64,000 nt of DNA. It comes from Nematostella vectensis (lineage: Eukaryota > Cnidaria > Anthozoa > Actiniaria > Edwardsiidae). Position numbers and translations under genes: made by a program. The notes under the pieces are model-generated. The model saw only the letters and a program-made list of their open reading frames with translations, ran no database searches and was not told the DNA's origin. The stretch lies in assembly GCF_932526225.1 (NCBI RefSeq), contig NC_064048.1:3735597-3799596 (forward strand), written 5' to 3'. Positions 21,701 to 26,879 of this stretch are shown one piece after another. Numbering within the stretch: the stretch's first letter is position 1; every line of letters starts with the position of its first letter.

Positions 21701-21847
21701 CTCGAATAAAAAAATAAGAATGACTGGCTACGCTACATCTTCCCGCTTTTCTGGTTCTAACCTCGCTTTATTGCCTTACAGCTGAACCTCTGGCGTTATG
21801 GAGACTTCACCGAGGACGACGCGCGTGAGTTTGGTTACCCCAACTAA
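694..21847 (+). CDS. SND1: SND1 / Tudor-SN (staphylococcal nuclease domain protein 1), C-terminal 736 residues in 19 exons
   Basis: Multi-exon gene. Exons: 694-769, 1050-1141, 2837-2951, 5357-5397, 6152-6258, 6964-7054, 8003-8094, 8256-8385, 8850-9349, 15433-15556, 16244-16339, 16921-16995, 18158-18215, 18284-18407, 19177-19246, 19549-19601, 20751-20805, 20981-21226, 21782-21847. Every junction is AG/GT and all phases agree; the total is 2211 nt ending in TAA. The translation follows human SND1 nearly end to end from the linker before SN domain 2: SN2, SN3, SN4, a Tudor domain with its aromatic residues, and the split SN5. Family knowledge: SND1 is a conserved RNA-binding protein of RISC, stress granules and splicing/transcription complexes, whose Tudor domain reads methyl-arginine. 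The start codon and SN1 lie upstream of the window. Intron 9 is enlarged by a 5 kb retrotransposon. I cannot see expression or alternative forms. Confidence 0.97.
1050..1141 (+). CDS. SND1: SND1 exon (start of SN2)
   Basis: Begins SN domain 2 with AIVEHVRDG and VTVMLSGIK-like strands (here ITVMLSGIK). Acceptor CTCTTTAG, donor GTAATG; enters in phase 1 and ends in phase 0. Confidence 0.95.
1192..1445. mobile_element. MITE family I, copy 1 (254 bp) in SND1 intron
   Basis: Inverted termini of about 33 bp: the left end begins TTAAAGCAGCATTGTCACC, and the right end reverse-complements to a near copy followed by a TTACTTCCGG-type motif. A second full copy lies at 57372-57625 in opposite internal orientation, and a truncated one at 21380-21540. 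Non-coding; the 80-residue frame inside it is chance. Confidence 0.8.
1605..2530. mobile_element. Possible ~0.9 kb terminal-inverted-repeat element
   Basis: The ends TTTAACACATTGACCCCT and (reverse complement) TTATTTAACCCATTGACTCC form a degenerate inverted pair flanking 0.9 kb of intronic DNA with no coding signal. No second copy was seen, so this is tentative. Confidence 0.35.
2837..2951 (+). CDS. SND1: SND1 exon (SN2 core helix)
   Basis: Encodes the conserved SN2 stretch [15 protein letters not shown]. Acceptor TTCAACAG, donor GTGAGT; ends in phase 1. The following 2.4 kb intron contains the antisense ORF at 3426-4617. Confidence 0.95.
3426..4617 (-). pseudogene. Broken antisense ORF inside an SND1 intron, Lys/Glu/Arg-rich, unrecognised
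   Basis: A minus-strand reading path starts at an ATG at 4617 ([20 protein letters not shown]) and continues through three frames: to about 4340, then to about 4010, then to a stop at 3426. The first shift falls in a run of A; the second is somewhere near 4000-4020. Joined, it would be roughly 395 residues, highly charged. The last third has an imperfect ~40-residue repeat ([10 protein letters not shown]..., [10 protein letters not shown]..., [10 protein letters not shown]...). In-frame similarity between repeats suggests this frame was once translated. I recognise no family. It may be a nested gene with homopolymer errors, a decayed retrogene, or a transposon ORF. Confidence 0.35.
4745..4990 (+). 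repeat. Short tandem GAAGACTAGAATTT repeats
   Basis: A 17-19 bp motif (variants of TTTGAAGACTAGAA) is repeated about five times at 4755-4815. A longer block containing GAATAATTTACC and GGTTTGACGTCA recurs at 4820-4865 and 4943-4993. Confidence 0.6.
5357..5397 (+). CDS. SND1: SND1 micro-exon (SN2 strand)
   Basis: A 41-nt exon encoding [11 protein letters not shown], matching human NQNILGTILHP. Acceptor TTTTTCAG, donor GTAAGT. Too short for ORF finding but fixed by both neighbouring phases. Confidence 0.93.
5576..6120. mobile_element. Outer MITE (545 bp) with ~45-bp inverted termini
   Basis: Left end GGCCTAGCAAAACTAGGCG and right end (reverse complement) GGCCAGGCTAAACAAGGCG both continue into ACATGTCGAGCGCGACATG. 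It sits just upstream of an SND1 exon and carries a second hairpin element inside it. Confidence 0.75.
5634..5910. mobile_element. Inner hairpin MITE nested in the 5576-6120 element
   Basis: Arms beginning AAGGCCTTGTCACACGTA and (reverse complement) AAAGGCCCTGTCACACGTAG continue as complementary GCGACCTGTCTCGCAAAAAA-type sequence for about 70 nt. A single strand would fold into a long stem. Confidence 0.7.
6152..6258 (+). CDS. SND1: SND1 exon (SN2 end)
   Basis: Encodes [18 protein letters not shown] (human [18 protein letters not shown]). Acceptor TTTTACAG, donor GTGAGT; ends in phase 2. It directly follows a nested MITE that ends at 6120. Confidence 0.96.
6465..6880. repeat. CACGTG-rich tandem repeat in SND1 intron
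   Basis: Repeats of about 113 bp built from shorter TATCACGTGTTTTGTGATGA units; CACGTG or CACGCG recurs every 20-40 bp, then decays to about 6880. CACGTG is the E-box bound by bHLH-zip factors, but a tandem origin explains the density without function. Confidence 0.75.
6964..7054 (+). CDS. SND1: SND1 exon (SN2/SN3 linker)
   Basis: Encodes [14 protein letters not shown], as in human AKERRLRIWRDYVAP. Acceptor TTCCTAG, donor GTACAG; phase 2 in, phase 0 out. Confidence 0.95.
7055..8002. other. SND1 intron with no recognised element
   Basis: About 950 bp of A/T-rich intron. An open frame at 7079-7414 has no recognised motif and no splice logic; I see nothing else. Confidence 0.6.
8003..8094 (+). 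CDS. SND1: SND1 exon (start of SN3)
   Basis: Encodes [12 protein letters not shown] through LSSVRPPR, the first strands of SN3 (human VLNADAIVV, LSSIRPPR). Acceptor TTTTATAG, donor GTAAGA; ends in phase 2. Confidence 0.96.
8256..8385 (+). CDS. SND1: SND1 exon (SN3)
   Basis: Encodes [20 protein letters not shown], almost identical to human SND1. Acceptor TTCCACAG, donor GTAATA; phase 2 in, phase 0 out. An upstream CTTTCAG at 8223-8229 is a possible weak acceptor but would break the frame. Confidence 0.96.
8850..9349 (+). CDS. SND1: SND1 large exon (SN3 end to SN4)
   Basis: A 500-nt exon, the largest in the gene. It encodes the SN3 C-terminal half ([26 protein letters not shown]) and the SN4 start ([31 protein letters not shown]). 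Acceptor TTTCACCAG, donor GTGAGT; ends in phase 2. Confidence 0.97.
9412..9719. mobile_element. MITE family related to the GCGACxTG group (308 bp)
   Basis: Left end CTTTAAGTCTGATTGAGACA and right end (reverse complement) CTAAAGGCTGATTTAGACA share ACAACACGA and TTAGT. An internal second left end at about 9523 (TCTGGTTTAGACAACACGA) indicates a nested or duplicated copy. Confidence 0.65.
9720..10064. repeat. Dispersed repeat with ACAATACAGAAAC motif and a local duplication
   Basis: GGCACAATACAGAAACGTTA followed by CAGCCACGCCTCTAC recurs in altered form at 57810-57905 and, inverted, near 27465-27540 and 29425-29510. The downstream CCCAGTTTCAGTACGTCCC block occurs twice (about 9890 and 9950). Confidence 0.55.
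10065..10333 (+). repeat. Split direct repeat A1
   Basis: 269 bp, matching A2 (14345-14613). It includes a short inverted pair AATTACCGTC/GACGGTAATT at its start and the core promoter at its end. Confidence 0.92.
10239..10264 (+). promoter_or_regulatory. Core promoter in repeat A1 (ATTGG + TATATAAAG)
   Basis: ATTGG (inverted CCAAT) at 10239-10243 and TATATAAAG at 10256-10264, about 75 nt before the Gag ATG. The same block recurs in A2. The position fits the element's own transcription start. Confidence 0.6.
10337..11431 (+). CDS. Gag-like protein of the Ngaro-type element (364 aa)
   Basis: Starts at ATG 10337 ([13 protein letters not shown]). Residues ~15-45 read [19 protein letters not shown] followed by a basic [10 protein letters not shown] stretch, which resembles a SAP DNA-binding motif. 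Near residue 270 is a zinc knuckle of CX2CX4HX4C form ([14 protein letters not shown]), followed by a second Cys/His cluster ending [17 protein letters not shown], typical of DIRS-order Gag proteins. It is expected to package element RNA. The ORF is intact. It overlaps the RT ORF by 44 nt in another frame, so RT expression may need frameshifting or re-initiation. Confidence 0.8.
   Translation: MPKRSRLSGGDEFSRLSTEVLGLRLQALNLPSGGTRQQQIDRLRQATRGGEEASPSAPRGKRGRQAPTSHPTDPTTSHPTDPTGFSEAQLSVIRKTVSDALASWRPPQQDTPSPPVVASEGTPGSASPLVLDRPLDEALEGKITRGEYIDLALLLPDNLAHAGPEFQLGFAENSESVRLLRNKRQSIDSFYKWVIAYTRYALTIVTAFPRRAREMIQYQAIISSAAAKYRGFAWLTYDENFRRYAAQDRSIPWDRVNLELWTVTFAGLAKPHCASCSSPFHRSEDCPSGQHRLATHRSPRIHRNNVCFDFNRVTGCSRQACIYPHVCQKCADSHPAHQCRAGISASAGQRHGNRSQAPGRPAAQ
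11388..13022 (+). pseudogene. Reverse transcriptase-RNase H of the Ngaro-type element, with one in-frame stop
   Basis: One reading frame from ATG 11388 to a stop at 13020-13022, broken by TAA at 12060-12062. RT motifs: [36 protein letters not shown] (catalytic Asp), [15 protein letters not shown] and, just past the stop, ILDDFF (the catalytic Asp pair). The connection and RNase H follow: LYSDASG, the EW..LFP Glu, [11 protein letters not shown], and [12 protein letters not shown] supply the D-E-D-D set. It copies the element RNA to DNA and removes the RNA strand. The stop lies about 12 codons before the LDD motif, so the protein would lack its active site unless read through. Confidence 0.88.
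12989..14001 (+). pseudogene. Tyrosine recombinase of the Ngaro-type element, with one frameshift
   Basis: The N-terminal core-binding half ([33 protein letters not shown]) is in one frame to about 13470. The catalytic half continues in another: LRCSEFT (first catalytic Arg), a [11 protein letters not shown] lysine segment, GHSFRIGAA (His and second Arg), GRW, and YQLYVR (nucleophile Tyr). The shift falls in the T-rich run at 13459-13470 and looks like loss of one base. No good ATG lies near the 5' end, and the ORF overlaps RT/RH, as is common in this group. Role: recombines the circular DNA intermediate into the genome, leaving no integrase-type duplication. Confidence 0.88.
14047..14345 (+). 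repeat. Split direct repeat B1
   Basis: 299 bp, matching B2 at an offset of 703 bp. It begins GCGGTTAGTTCTGTCTGACG and ends CGACATTAA. Confidence 0.92.
14345..14613 (+). repeat. Split direct repeat A2
   Basis: 269 bp copy of A1, starting exactly where B1 ends. It repeats the promoter block, so it could drive transcription out of the element toward the SND1 exon at 15433. Confidence 0.92.
14750..15048 (+). repeat. Split direct repeat B2 (element right end)
   Basis: 299 bp copy of B1. The spacer before it (14614-14749) contains AATAAA at 14721-14726, a plausible poly(A) signal for the element's RNA. Confidence 0.92.
15433..15556 (+). CDS. SND1: SND1 exon (SN4)
   Basis: Encodes [20 protein letters not shown] and a [11 protein letters not shown] strand, matching human SN4. 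Acceptor CATATTTAG, donor GTAAGC. It is separated from the previous exon by a 6.1 kb intron enlarged by the Ngaro-like element. Confidence 0.96.
15608..15943. mobile_element. MITE family II, copy 1 (336 bp)
   Basis: Termini TACCTTATCACACTTAATTT and (reverse complement) TACCTTATTACACTTAATTT continue into TTCGCG-rich sequence. Interior CGCGAAA/TTTCGCG motifs recur many times. The related copy is at 19634-20221. Non-coding. Confidence 0.8.
15964..16302 (+). repeat. 113-bp triplication spanning an SND1 intron-exon boundary
   Basis: Three copies of a unit containing AAAAAGGGAACGTT, a polypyrimidine tract, TTTTTCAG and the first ~57 nt of the SN4 exon. Acceptors fall at 16017, 16130 and 16243, exactly 113 bp apart. 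In copies 1 and 2 the exon frame runs into TAA within the next repeat. Confidence 0.9.
16244..16339 (+). CDS. SND1: SND1 exon (SN4), third copy of a partly triplicated exon
   Basis: Encodes [19 protein letters not shown] then [13 protein letters not shown]; 32 codons, phase 0 at both ends, donor GTTCGT. The polypyrimidine tract, acceptor and first ~57 nt are repeated twice upstream (acceptors at 16017 and 16130). Only this copy continues to the full exon and its normal donor. Confidence 0.93.
16921..16995 (+). CDS. SND1: SND1 exon (SN4 end / linker)
   Basis: Encodes [20 protein letters not shown] (human VWAHYEEQPVEEV). Acceptor TTTGCTAG, donor GTACCC; 25 codons in phase 0. Confidence 0.93.
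17160..18110 (+). repeat. 67-bp G/T-rich minisatellite in SND1 intron
   Basis: About 14 units of 67 bp made of (TTG)n, GGGGTGGGGTTTTCCATTG and TTTGGGGTGAAGTTTTCC. Strand-asymmetric: almost no C+A runs on the + strand. All overlapping ~63-residue frames here are products of the repeat. Confidence 0.95.
18158..18215 (+). CDS. SND1: SND1 exon (pre-Tudor)
   Basis: Encodes [20 protein letters not shown] (human [20 protein letters not shown]). Acceptor TTCTTTTAG, donor GTAAGT; ends in phase 1. It follows the 67-bp minisatellite. Confidence 0.95.
18284..18407 (+). CDS. SND1: SND1 exon (start of Tudor domain)
   Basis: Encodes [10 protein letters not shown] and the Tudor start [14 protein letters not shown], with the cage Phe of human ...AKFVDGEW. 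Acceptor GTTTCCAG, donor GTAATT; ends in phase 2. Confidence 0.95.
18810..19095 (+). repeat. CACGTGAT minisatellite in SND1 intron
   Basis: Units of about 65 bp with GGCACCTGTCAACAGATAAT and (A)CACGTGATATAGGAGAGGATG; the short half is expanded to four copies near 18970-19040. This is the second CACGTG-rich array in the same gene. Confidence 0.85.
19177..19246 (+). CDS. SND1: SND1 exon (Tudor aromatic cage)
   Basis: Encodes [10 protein letters not shown] and VFYVDYGN. The three Tyr and the Asn that line the methyl-arginine pocket in human SND1 are all kept. Acceptor TTCAACCAG, donor GTGAGT. Confidence 0.96.
19549..19601 (+). CDS. SND1: SND1 exon (Tudor end)
   Basis: Encodes [17 protein letters not shown] (human REVLPSTRLGTLSPAF). 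Acceptor TTTTTCAG, donor GTAAGT; ends in phase 2. Confidence 0.94.
19634..20221. mobile_element. MITE family II, copy 2 with internal duplication (588 bp)
   Basis: Ends match 15608-15943 (TACCTTATTACACTTAATTT and its inverse). A ~160-bp interior block containing ACACAGGAAGCCTT and AACCCCTTG(C/T)CTATTTAGG occurs twice (from about 19740 and 19900). Confidence 0.75.
20751..20805 (+). CDS. SND1: SND1 exon (SN5, first half)
   Basis: Encodes [18 protein letters not shown] (human LPAQATEYAFAFIQVPQD). Acceptor TTTTTACAG, donor GTGAGT; phase 2 in, phase 0 out. Confidence 0.93.
20981..21226 (+). CDS. SND1: SND1 exon (SN5, second half)
   Basis: An 82-codon exon encoding [28 protein letters not shown] and a basic/acidic helix before the C-terminus. 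Acceptor TTCATCAG, donor GTGAGT. Confidence 0.96.
21380..21540. mobile_element. MITE family I, truncated copy in the last SND1 intron
   Basis: Matches the left end and about 150 bp of the 1192-1445 element (AATCTATTAGAAT, GGCCATCCGCTCTAAA-like blocks) and then stops; no right terminus. Confidence 0.65.
21782..21847 (+). CDS. SND1: SND1 terminal coding exon
   Basis: Encodes [20 protein letters not shown] plus Asn and a TAA stop, nearly the human C-terminus. Acceptor TGCCTTACAG. Confidence 0.97.
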   Translation: MNLWRYGDFTEDDAREFGYPN

Positions 21848-22004
21848 ACTGGACCGCCCTGACCCGCGCAACCGTGAACTCTCTAAGAAAATACAAAGAT
21901 GGAGCTAGACCAGAGCGTGACTAGTCTACTATATTGCCACAATGAGTCTGTGTTTGTCACCTGTATGTCTGTTGTGCTGTAATGTGTTGTTTGATAGTTA
22001 TCAC

Positions 22005-22010
22005 AATAAA
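22005..22010 (+). terminator. SND1: SND1 polyadenylation signal AATAAA
   Basis: AATAAA lies 158 nt after the SND1 stop in otherwise non-coding DNA, giving a short 3' UTR of about 170-190 nt. Confidence 0.7.
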
Positions 22011-22529
22011 CATGAATGACCAAAATGTATGGCCAAGCTGAAATTGAAATAATCCGGCATTGAACCCTGTTATATGTGGGTCTTGCTTATGCGAAAATTC
22101 AATCTTTAAAAAGGCCTATTGTGGAGGAATTGCCTTTGTTCTTTGAAAAATTATATCACTAGTAGATTGATAGTAGCTATGAAATAATCAATATTTGTGA
22201 GATGAGAAATAAGCATGTGTCTAGTGGTGAGTCCACGAATGCATCAAGCATCTATATTTTACTACATGAAATTTTAATTAAAAGATATTCATTGCAGGCA
22301 ATAGCTAGGTGGAGTCACGTGAATAATAAATTACAAACAACTACCCATTGTCATGTTCTTATTATCGAGCATTGGTGGGATATCCTTGTAATGTCATGAG
22401 GTAAACCTTGATGGTCGGCAAGGCGTTGCTCTGACTGCCTTTGCCTCGCACCACTGCTCGTTTTAGGGCCCTGGGCACTAGTCACAAGAGGGGTCTCAAG
22501 TAATCAAAAAGTTGGAAATCAACAACACT

Positions 22530-22662
22530 TAGGCTAAGTTTAAACGTCGTATTATCCATGAGCCGTATTCAATGCAAATGCATGCAAATTAAGATTAAAC
22601 AGTTTACTTGATTCATTGCATTGAATACGGCTCATGGCTCATAATACCTTTGAACTTAGCCT
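22530..22662. mobile_element. 133-bp palindromic MITE
   Basis: Arms of about 48 nt: AGGCTAAGTTTAAACG... and (reverse complement) AAGGCTAAGTTCAAAGG, both reaching ATGAGCCGTATTCAATGCAA. Almost the whole element is arm; only about 35 nt of loop. Confidence 0.75.
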
Positions 22663-23069
22663 TACAAATAGCTCAGTGCGTCTTTTAAGTTAATCGAAAA
22701 TAATAATAAAAAATGTTGCTTTTATTAACTGCTCCTATTTCACTCCCTGACTGTGAGTTGTGGGTAAGTGCGAGGTGCCCATAAAGTCGTGCGTAGCCCC
22801 TCTCCGGGTCTGTACGAAACTAAGACCAAGAATAACTAAGAATGGAGAAATCATCCAAAGCTGAATTCCCCTGAAAATCTTGTGGGTAAGTACGAACCCT
22901 GCAAGGTGCCCACAAAATAGTACGTAGCCCCTCGATATCGAACTATGTGTGGTAGTTCCTGATCAAGAATAATCAGAAGCCAAAAGAAATAAAAAGGAAA
23001 CATTCTAACCCAAGTAAGTAACAAGAAGACAATACGGTCTAGGGAAAACAAAAATAGTTTAGTTTGTAC

Positions 23070-23470
23070 AAGGGCACGGTACGGATCAGTTCCGCAAAAT
23101 ATCTGTTCCGCAGACTTTTCTTTTTGTCTGGTAAGATGTTAGATCCCTCGGTTGCTGAGTAAATATCTTCCCGGATGGTTCTGCTGGCAAATTTGCGGAG
23201 TCGAATTTGTTGTTCTAGAGATAATTTTTGTGCTAAAATGAACCACTGCCGGCTGGGAAAATAATTCCTAACCAATGCTTGCTGGAAAAGAAAAGAAATG
23301 GTCCCTCCTGGGAAAAAAGGGACATTTAATTTTTCCCCGCAAATTTTAAAATGGATAATATGGATATCATAATTATATTCAAACGACGAAATATACCATT
23401 TTAACGTGTCTCGGGAAGCGGGATATCCATGTATGCCCTTGGTTAATAATGTAGTATGGCTTAATCTTTT
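23070..23470. repeat. Dispersed repeat D3, copy 1
   Basis: Shares GATGTTAGA(T/C)CCCTCGGTTGCTG, GGTTCTGCTGGC and a TTTTAACGTGT(C/T)TCGGGAAG end with 59745-60135. Non-coding in both places. Confidence 0.65.
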
Positions 23471-23772
23471 GGGGTTGACCTCTGTTTAACCTACCTGGAG
23501 AATTTGAAAACATTCAACCGAATGGCAAAACCAGCGAGGCAAAGTGAAAAAAAAAAAAATCGAAAACTTAGAAGCCAGGTATTAGTTACTTTAGGCTCGC
23601 TGGCAAATCATCGTTTACATATATTACTTAATTGACTTTGTGTTGTTTGATAGAAGTGTTGTGTAATAGAATACGTTTTAGATATGAAAACTAAGTACAA
23701 AAATAATTTCTTTGGATTTCAAATGAAAACAATGAAATCTAACCAAATATGATAATGACGTCTACCCTTAAT

Positions 23773-23932
23773 TTTAAAAAAAAACCTTTACTCTTGATGA
23801 TATCTCTAAAGATTTCAGCATCCAGCATCTTTTTTTTGCCTGCTCTTACCTTTTTTAAAAAAAACCTTTACTCTTGATGATATCTCTAAAGATTTCAGCA
23901 TCCAGCATCTTTTTTTTGCCTGCTCTTACCTT
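23773..23932 (-). repeat. 80-bp tandem duplication related to the peptide-gene leader intron
   Basis: Two 80-bp copies. On the minus strand each reads AAGGTAAGAGCAGG...GATGCTGGATGCT...CTTTA(G)AGATAT, resembling the splice donor and first ~65 nt of the leader intron of the peptide genes (32841-32905). Apparently an old relic of that family. Confidence 0.55.
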
Positions 23933-24620
23933 AACCCTATTCAAAACGGGGGGGGAGGGGGTTGAGGCCCACAGCACCTTTGATCTGTAATAATTTTTGA
24001 ACTAGTAGGGCTAGAGCATTGAAATTTGATGAATTTTCCTAAAATTTATCTGGGATCAGTTTGGTGTAAACAAAATTTTGATATCTGTACCCTGGTAACC
24101 ATAGCAGCCAAGTTTTGAGACATAGGTTTAATACAAATTAGGCAGAACGCTTTAAGTCGTTAAGATCAACTATTAATACAACGTGCCCAACGAAAATCCA
24201 TTTCATATAAACGTTTTATACCAAGTTTTGAAAATACGCAATAAAAATTTTAGGGGAGGGGTTGTGTTTATTTACAATTTTTGACCTCGAAATAGTGCTT
24301 GAAGAAAAAGCAAAAAAAAAACATTCATATACACCTGAAATCATTAATAAAACTTGAAACGAAGATTAATTATTTTCAAAAAGCTTCAGATTTTGCCACC
24401 CAGATTTTATTGATTTAAATAAATAACTTTTATTAAATCCAAGATGGCGTCAAGACGGCGGATCCAGGATGGCGGATGCTGATGTTACATAATTTGCTAA
24501 AAATCGCTTTTCTTTTAACTAACATCTAAATTTGGCAAAATCCTTTTTATATTCCTCTGGCATATCAAGAAATTTAGCCAAAAATTGTCGTTTTTGCCAA
24601 ACGAGTTCACTTCCATATAA
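23933..24620. repeat. Dispersed repeat ending TAACCCTATTCAxACGGGGGGG
   Basis: Starts with AACCCTATTCAAAACGGGGG and shares scattered motifs (CATAGCAG, ACATAGGTTT) with the inverse of 63650-63970. Old and diverged; no coding potential. Confidence 0.4.
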
Positions 24621-24759
24621 TGGAACTAATCAGGGGCTCATAAGTAGGTGCAATCAATCATCTGTATCATATAAGTGTCAAGGCGTTTCCTAGGATCAGG
24701 CTATTTTTAGACGCACGGATTAGCCAATCAGATGACAGGGCGGGAAAATTGACTTTGTC

Positions 24760-25715
24760 TCAAGGAACCCAAAATGGCGGCTGCGAATTTTTCCCGTCGC
24801 CTTCTGTATATAAAATAGACATGGTTGCAAACTCCGACAACCGCAAAATCACAAAGTGCTCAACAAATCCACCGATCCTTTCAAAATCCAGACTCGCACG
24901 GCAAAATAAACCTCGCAGAATCATAGCACACATATTTATCTTTCCAACCATACCTTTTAATCGTCTATTCGTCCCCGTTTTGACGTTTGGGCGGCGAGAA
25001 TCTTTCTTTTGAATTTGAATTTGTGATAGCGACGCTCGATGGGCCGTTCTTCGCATCAGTTTGACCTTGCCTTGTATCTATCTTGAGTCTTTTCCGACGT
25101 CCCCTAAAACCTAATTACCACCCAAACTTATAAAAAATGCCGAAATAAAATCTATCTATCTATCATTCATCCATTTATTCATTTGGTTGTTTATTTTTTT
25201 TTTCATCGTTTGCAATCGATTTTATCTATAAACGCAACGGACTTCCACGGTACCGTATATCTTACAATAAGATAGCAAGTATATTTTTTTCATCTCATTT
25301 TTTGGGGGATTGGAAAGATTTTTTTACCAAATCCCTAACGGCTTTTTCGTCCGTCGCGCCGCTTGACAAGGCAAGGTCAAACTGATGCGAAGCACCCTAC
25401 CCCGGCTGGTAGAATTTGGCATGGCGTGTATTATGTCTTTTTATCCACAAACAGCCCATCGGGCGTCAGTATCACGAATATTTTCAATTCAAAAGGAAGA
25501 TTCTCGCCGCTCAAACAGCAAAACGGGGACGAATAGACGATTAAAAGGTATGGTTGGAAAGATAAATATATGTGCTATGATTCTGCGAGGTTTATTTTGC
25601 CGTGCGAGTCTGGATTTTGAAAGGATCGGTGGATTTGTTGTCATAGTTTGCAACCTTTTCTATTTTATATACAGAAGGCGAAGGGAAAAATTTGCAGCGG
25701 CTAAAACAGCTTAGA
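24760..25715. repeat. Long imperfect foldback (arms ~300 bp, loop ~350 bp)
   Basis: The left arm (24760-25080) reappears inverted at 25360-25715, including CTTCGCATCAGTTTGACCTT at 25049 and its inverse near 25371. Overlapping frames in both arms share a GTNRRLKGMVGKIN peptide only because the DNA is duplicated. Confidence 0.8.
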
Positions 25716-25904
25716 ATGACAAATAATAGTGGGATTGAGCAGCAGCAACGTCAAACTACTGTTTTATTTTCAAATCAGAATATTTATTTCAACGAATTTT
25801 TTGCTCATACAAACTCTGTAATAAACCTACACTCGCTGTGAACCTGGGCTACCTGTGGTAGAACCCAGGCAAAACGAGCTCGATAGGATATTTGTTACTG
25901 CTCG

Positions 25905-26125
25905 CTAATCAGCTAATGAGAGCACGCGTAGTACGTTACAACCAATTAAAGCACGCGTAGTAAGCTAACAACCAGGGTGAGCACGCGTAGAACGCTGACC
26001 AACCAATAAGAGCGCGCGTAGTATGCTAATCAACCAATGAGAGCGGGCGTAGTACGCTAATCAACCAATGAGAGCGTGCGTAGTATGCTAATCAACCAAT
26101 AAGAGCGCGTGTAGCACGGTAGCGG
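25905..26125 (+). repeat. 33-bp CCAAT-containing tandem array before the divergent peptide gene
   Basis: About seven copies of CAACCAATGAGAGCGCGCG plus TAGTATGCTAAT. Each good copy carries CCAAT(G/A)AGAGCG. The array ends about 25 nt before a TATAATAAAA stretch and 50 nt before the acceptor of the peptide exon at 26174. Confidence 0.8.
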
Positions 26126-26173
26126 TATAATAAAATGCCATATTTTCAATTTACAGCTTGGTGTGCTCCTAAG

Positions 26174-26683
26174 ATGAAGGTTTTCATGGCTATCTTTTTA
26201 TTGGCCCTCGTAGTGGTAATCAACTGTGAGCCCTTCGCAGCAATCGAAAGCTGATTTGACTTCGGACGTGGATGAGACTTAAAAACAAGATGCATGGACG
26301 TTGAAAGATATTGAAATCCCGGACGAGGAAGATGAAGATGCGGATCTAGCAAGAATGTAATTTTATGGGCTTGCTCCTGTACTTGCGTTCTCGCTTGCTT
26401 GTTTGCTTTTGCCCGCCAGGTTGCTTTGTAGCTTACTAGCTTTCTTGCTTGCTTTTTTGTTGAAAAGCCTGGTCCAGGTGCTCAACAGCTGTGCGCGGTC
26501 AAACCACCGACAGATCTGTTTTCGTATTGCCAAATTAGCATTGCACTCGATGCCTATTGCATCTCGAATAACCTCGAGCGTTTTCTTTTCTCTGTTGTTC
26601 AGTGATCCTGGTCAAGATGTTCCAAAGGCTGTGCTGATGGCACCATTGTGGCGCAGGCGGCGTCGTCGCGCAGGGAGAAAGTA
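26174..26683 (+). pseudogene. Divergent, probably broken member of the cationic peptide family
   Basis: Exon 2 starts at 26174 after acceptor TTTACAG with MKVFMAIFLLALVVVINCE, almost the signal peptide of the intact genes. Soon after the signal peptide the frame shifts by one base, and a TAA follows near 26280. The shifted frame then gives an acidic tail (PDEEDEDADLARM-like) as in the paralogues. A donor GTAATT follows, and exon 3 begins after TTGTTCAG near 26602 in the same phase as the paralogues, encoding DPGQDVPKAV, then APLWRRRRRR and a C-terminal A-G-R-K stop. Gly before basic residues is an amidation signal. Two lesions make a functional product unlikely unless splicing skips them. Confidence 0.6.
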
Positions 26684-26879
26684 ACTTCCTAAATACAGCC
26701 TCTTAATATGGTGAGTTTTTATGACTTTTATGAAGAATAAGAAGACGTGTTTGCTTTCTTTTGGTTAGCTAAGACCAACCTAACTACTCCGTCTTCACAA
26801 AACGACTTGACTTGTGCTATGTTATTATCCATGATTTGCTCCTGCGCACTATTTAGGGCAGAAGAAAGATGGTAAATCA

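Larger units (their letters stand above)
22011..23770. other. Intergenic DNA after SND1
   Basis: No gene seen. It holds a small MITE (22530-22662), a local duplication containing GTGGGTAAGT(A/G)CGA and GCGTAGCCCCTC (22752-22945), and a dispersed repeat (23070-23470). Confidence 0.6.

Noticed and set aside
24749-25714. Frames of 87-109 residues in the foldback arms
   Set aside because: Similar peptides reflect the duplicated DNA; no splice sites, start context or known domain.
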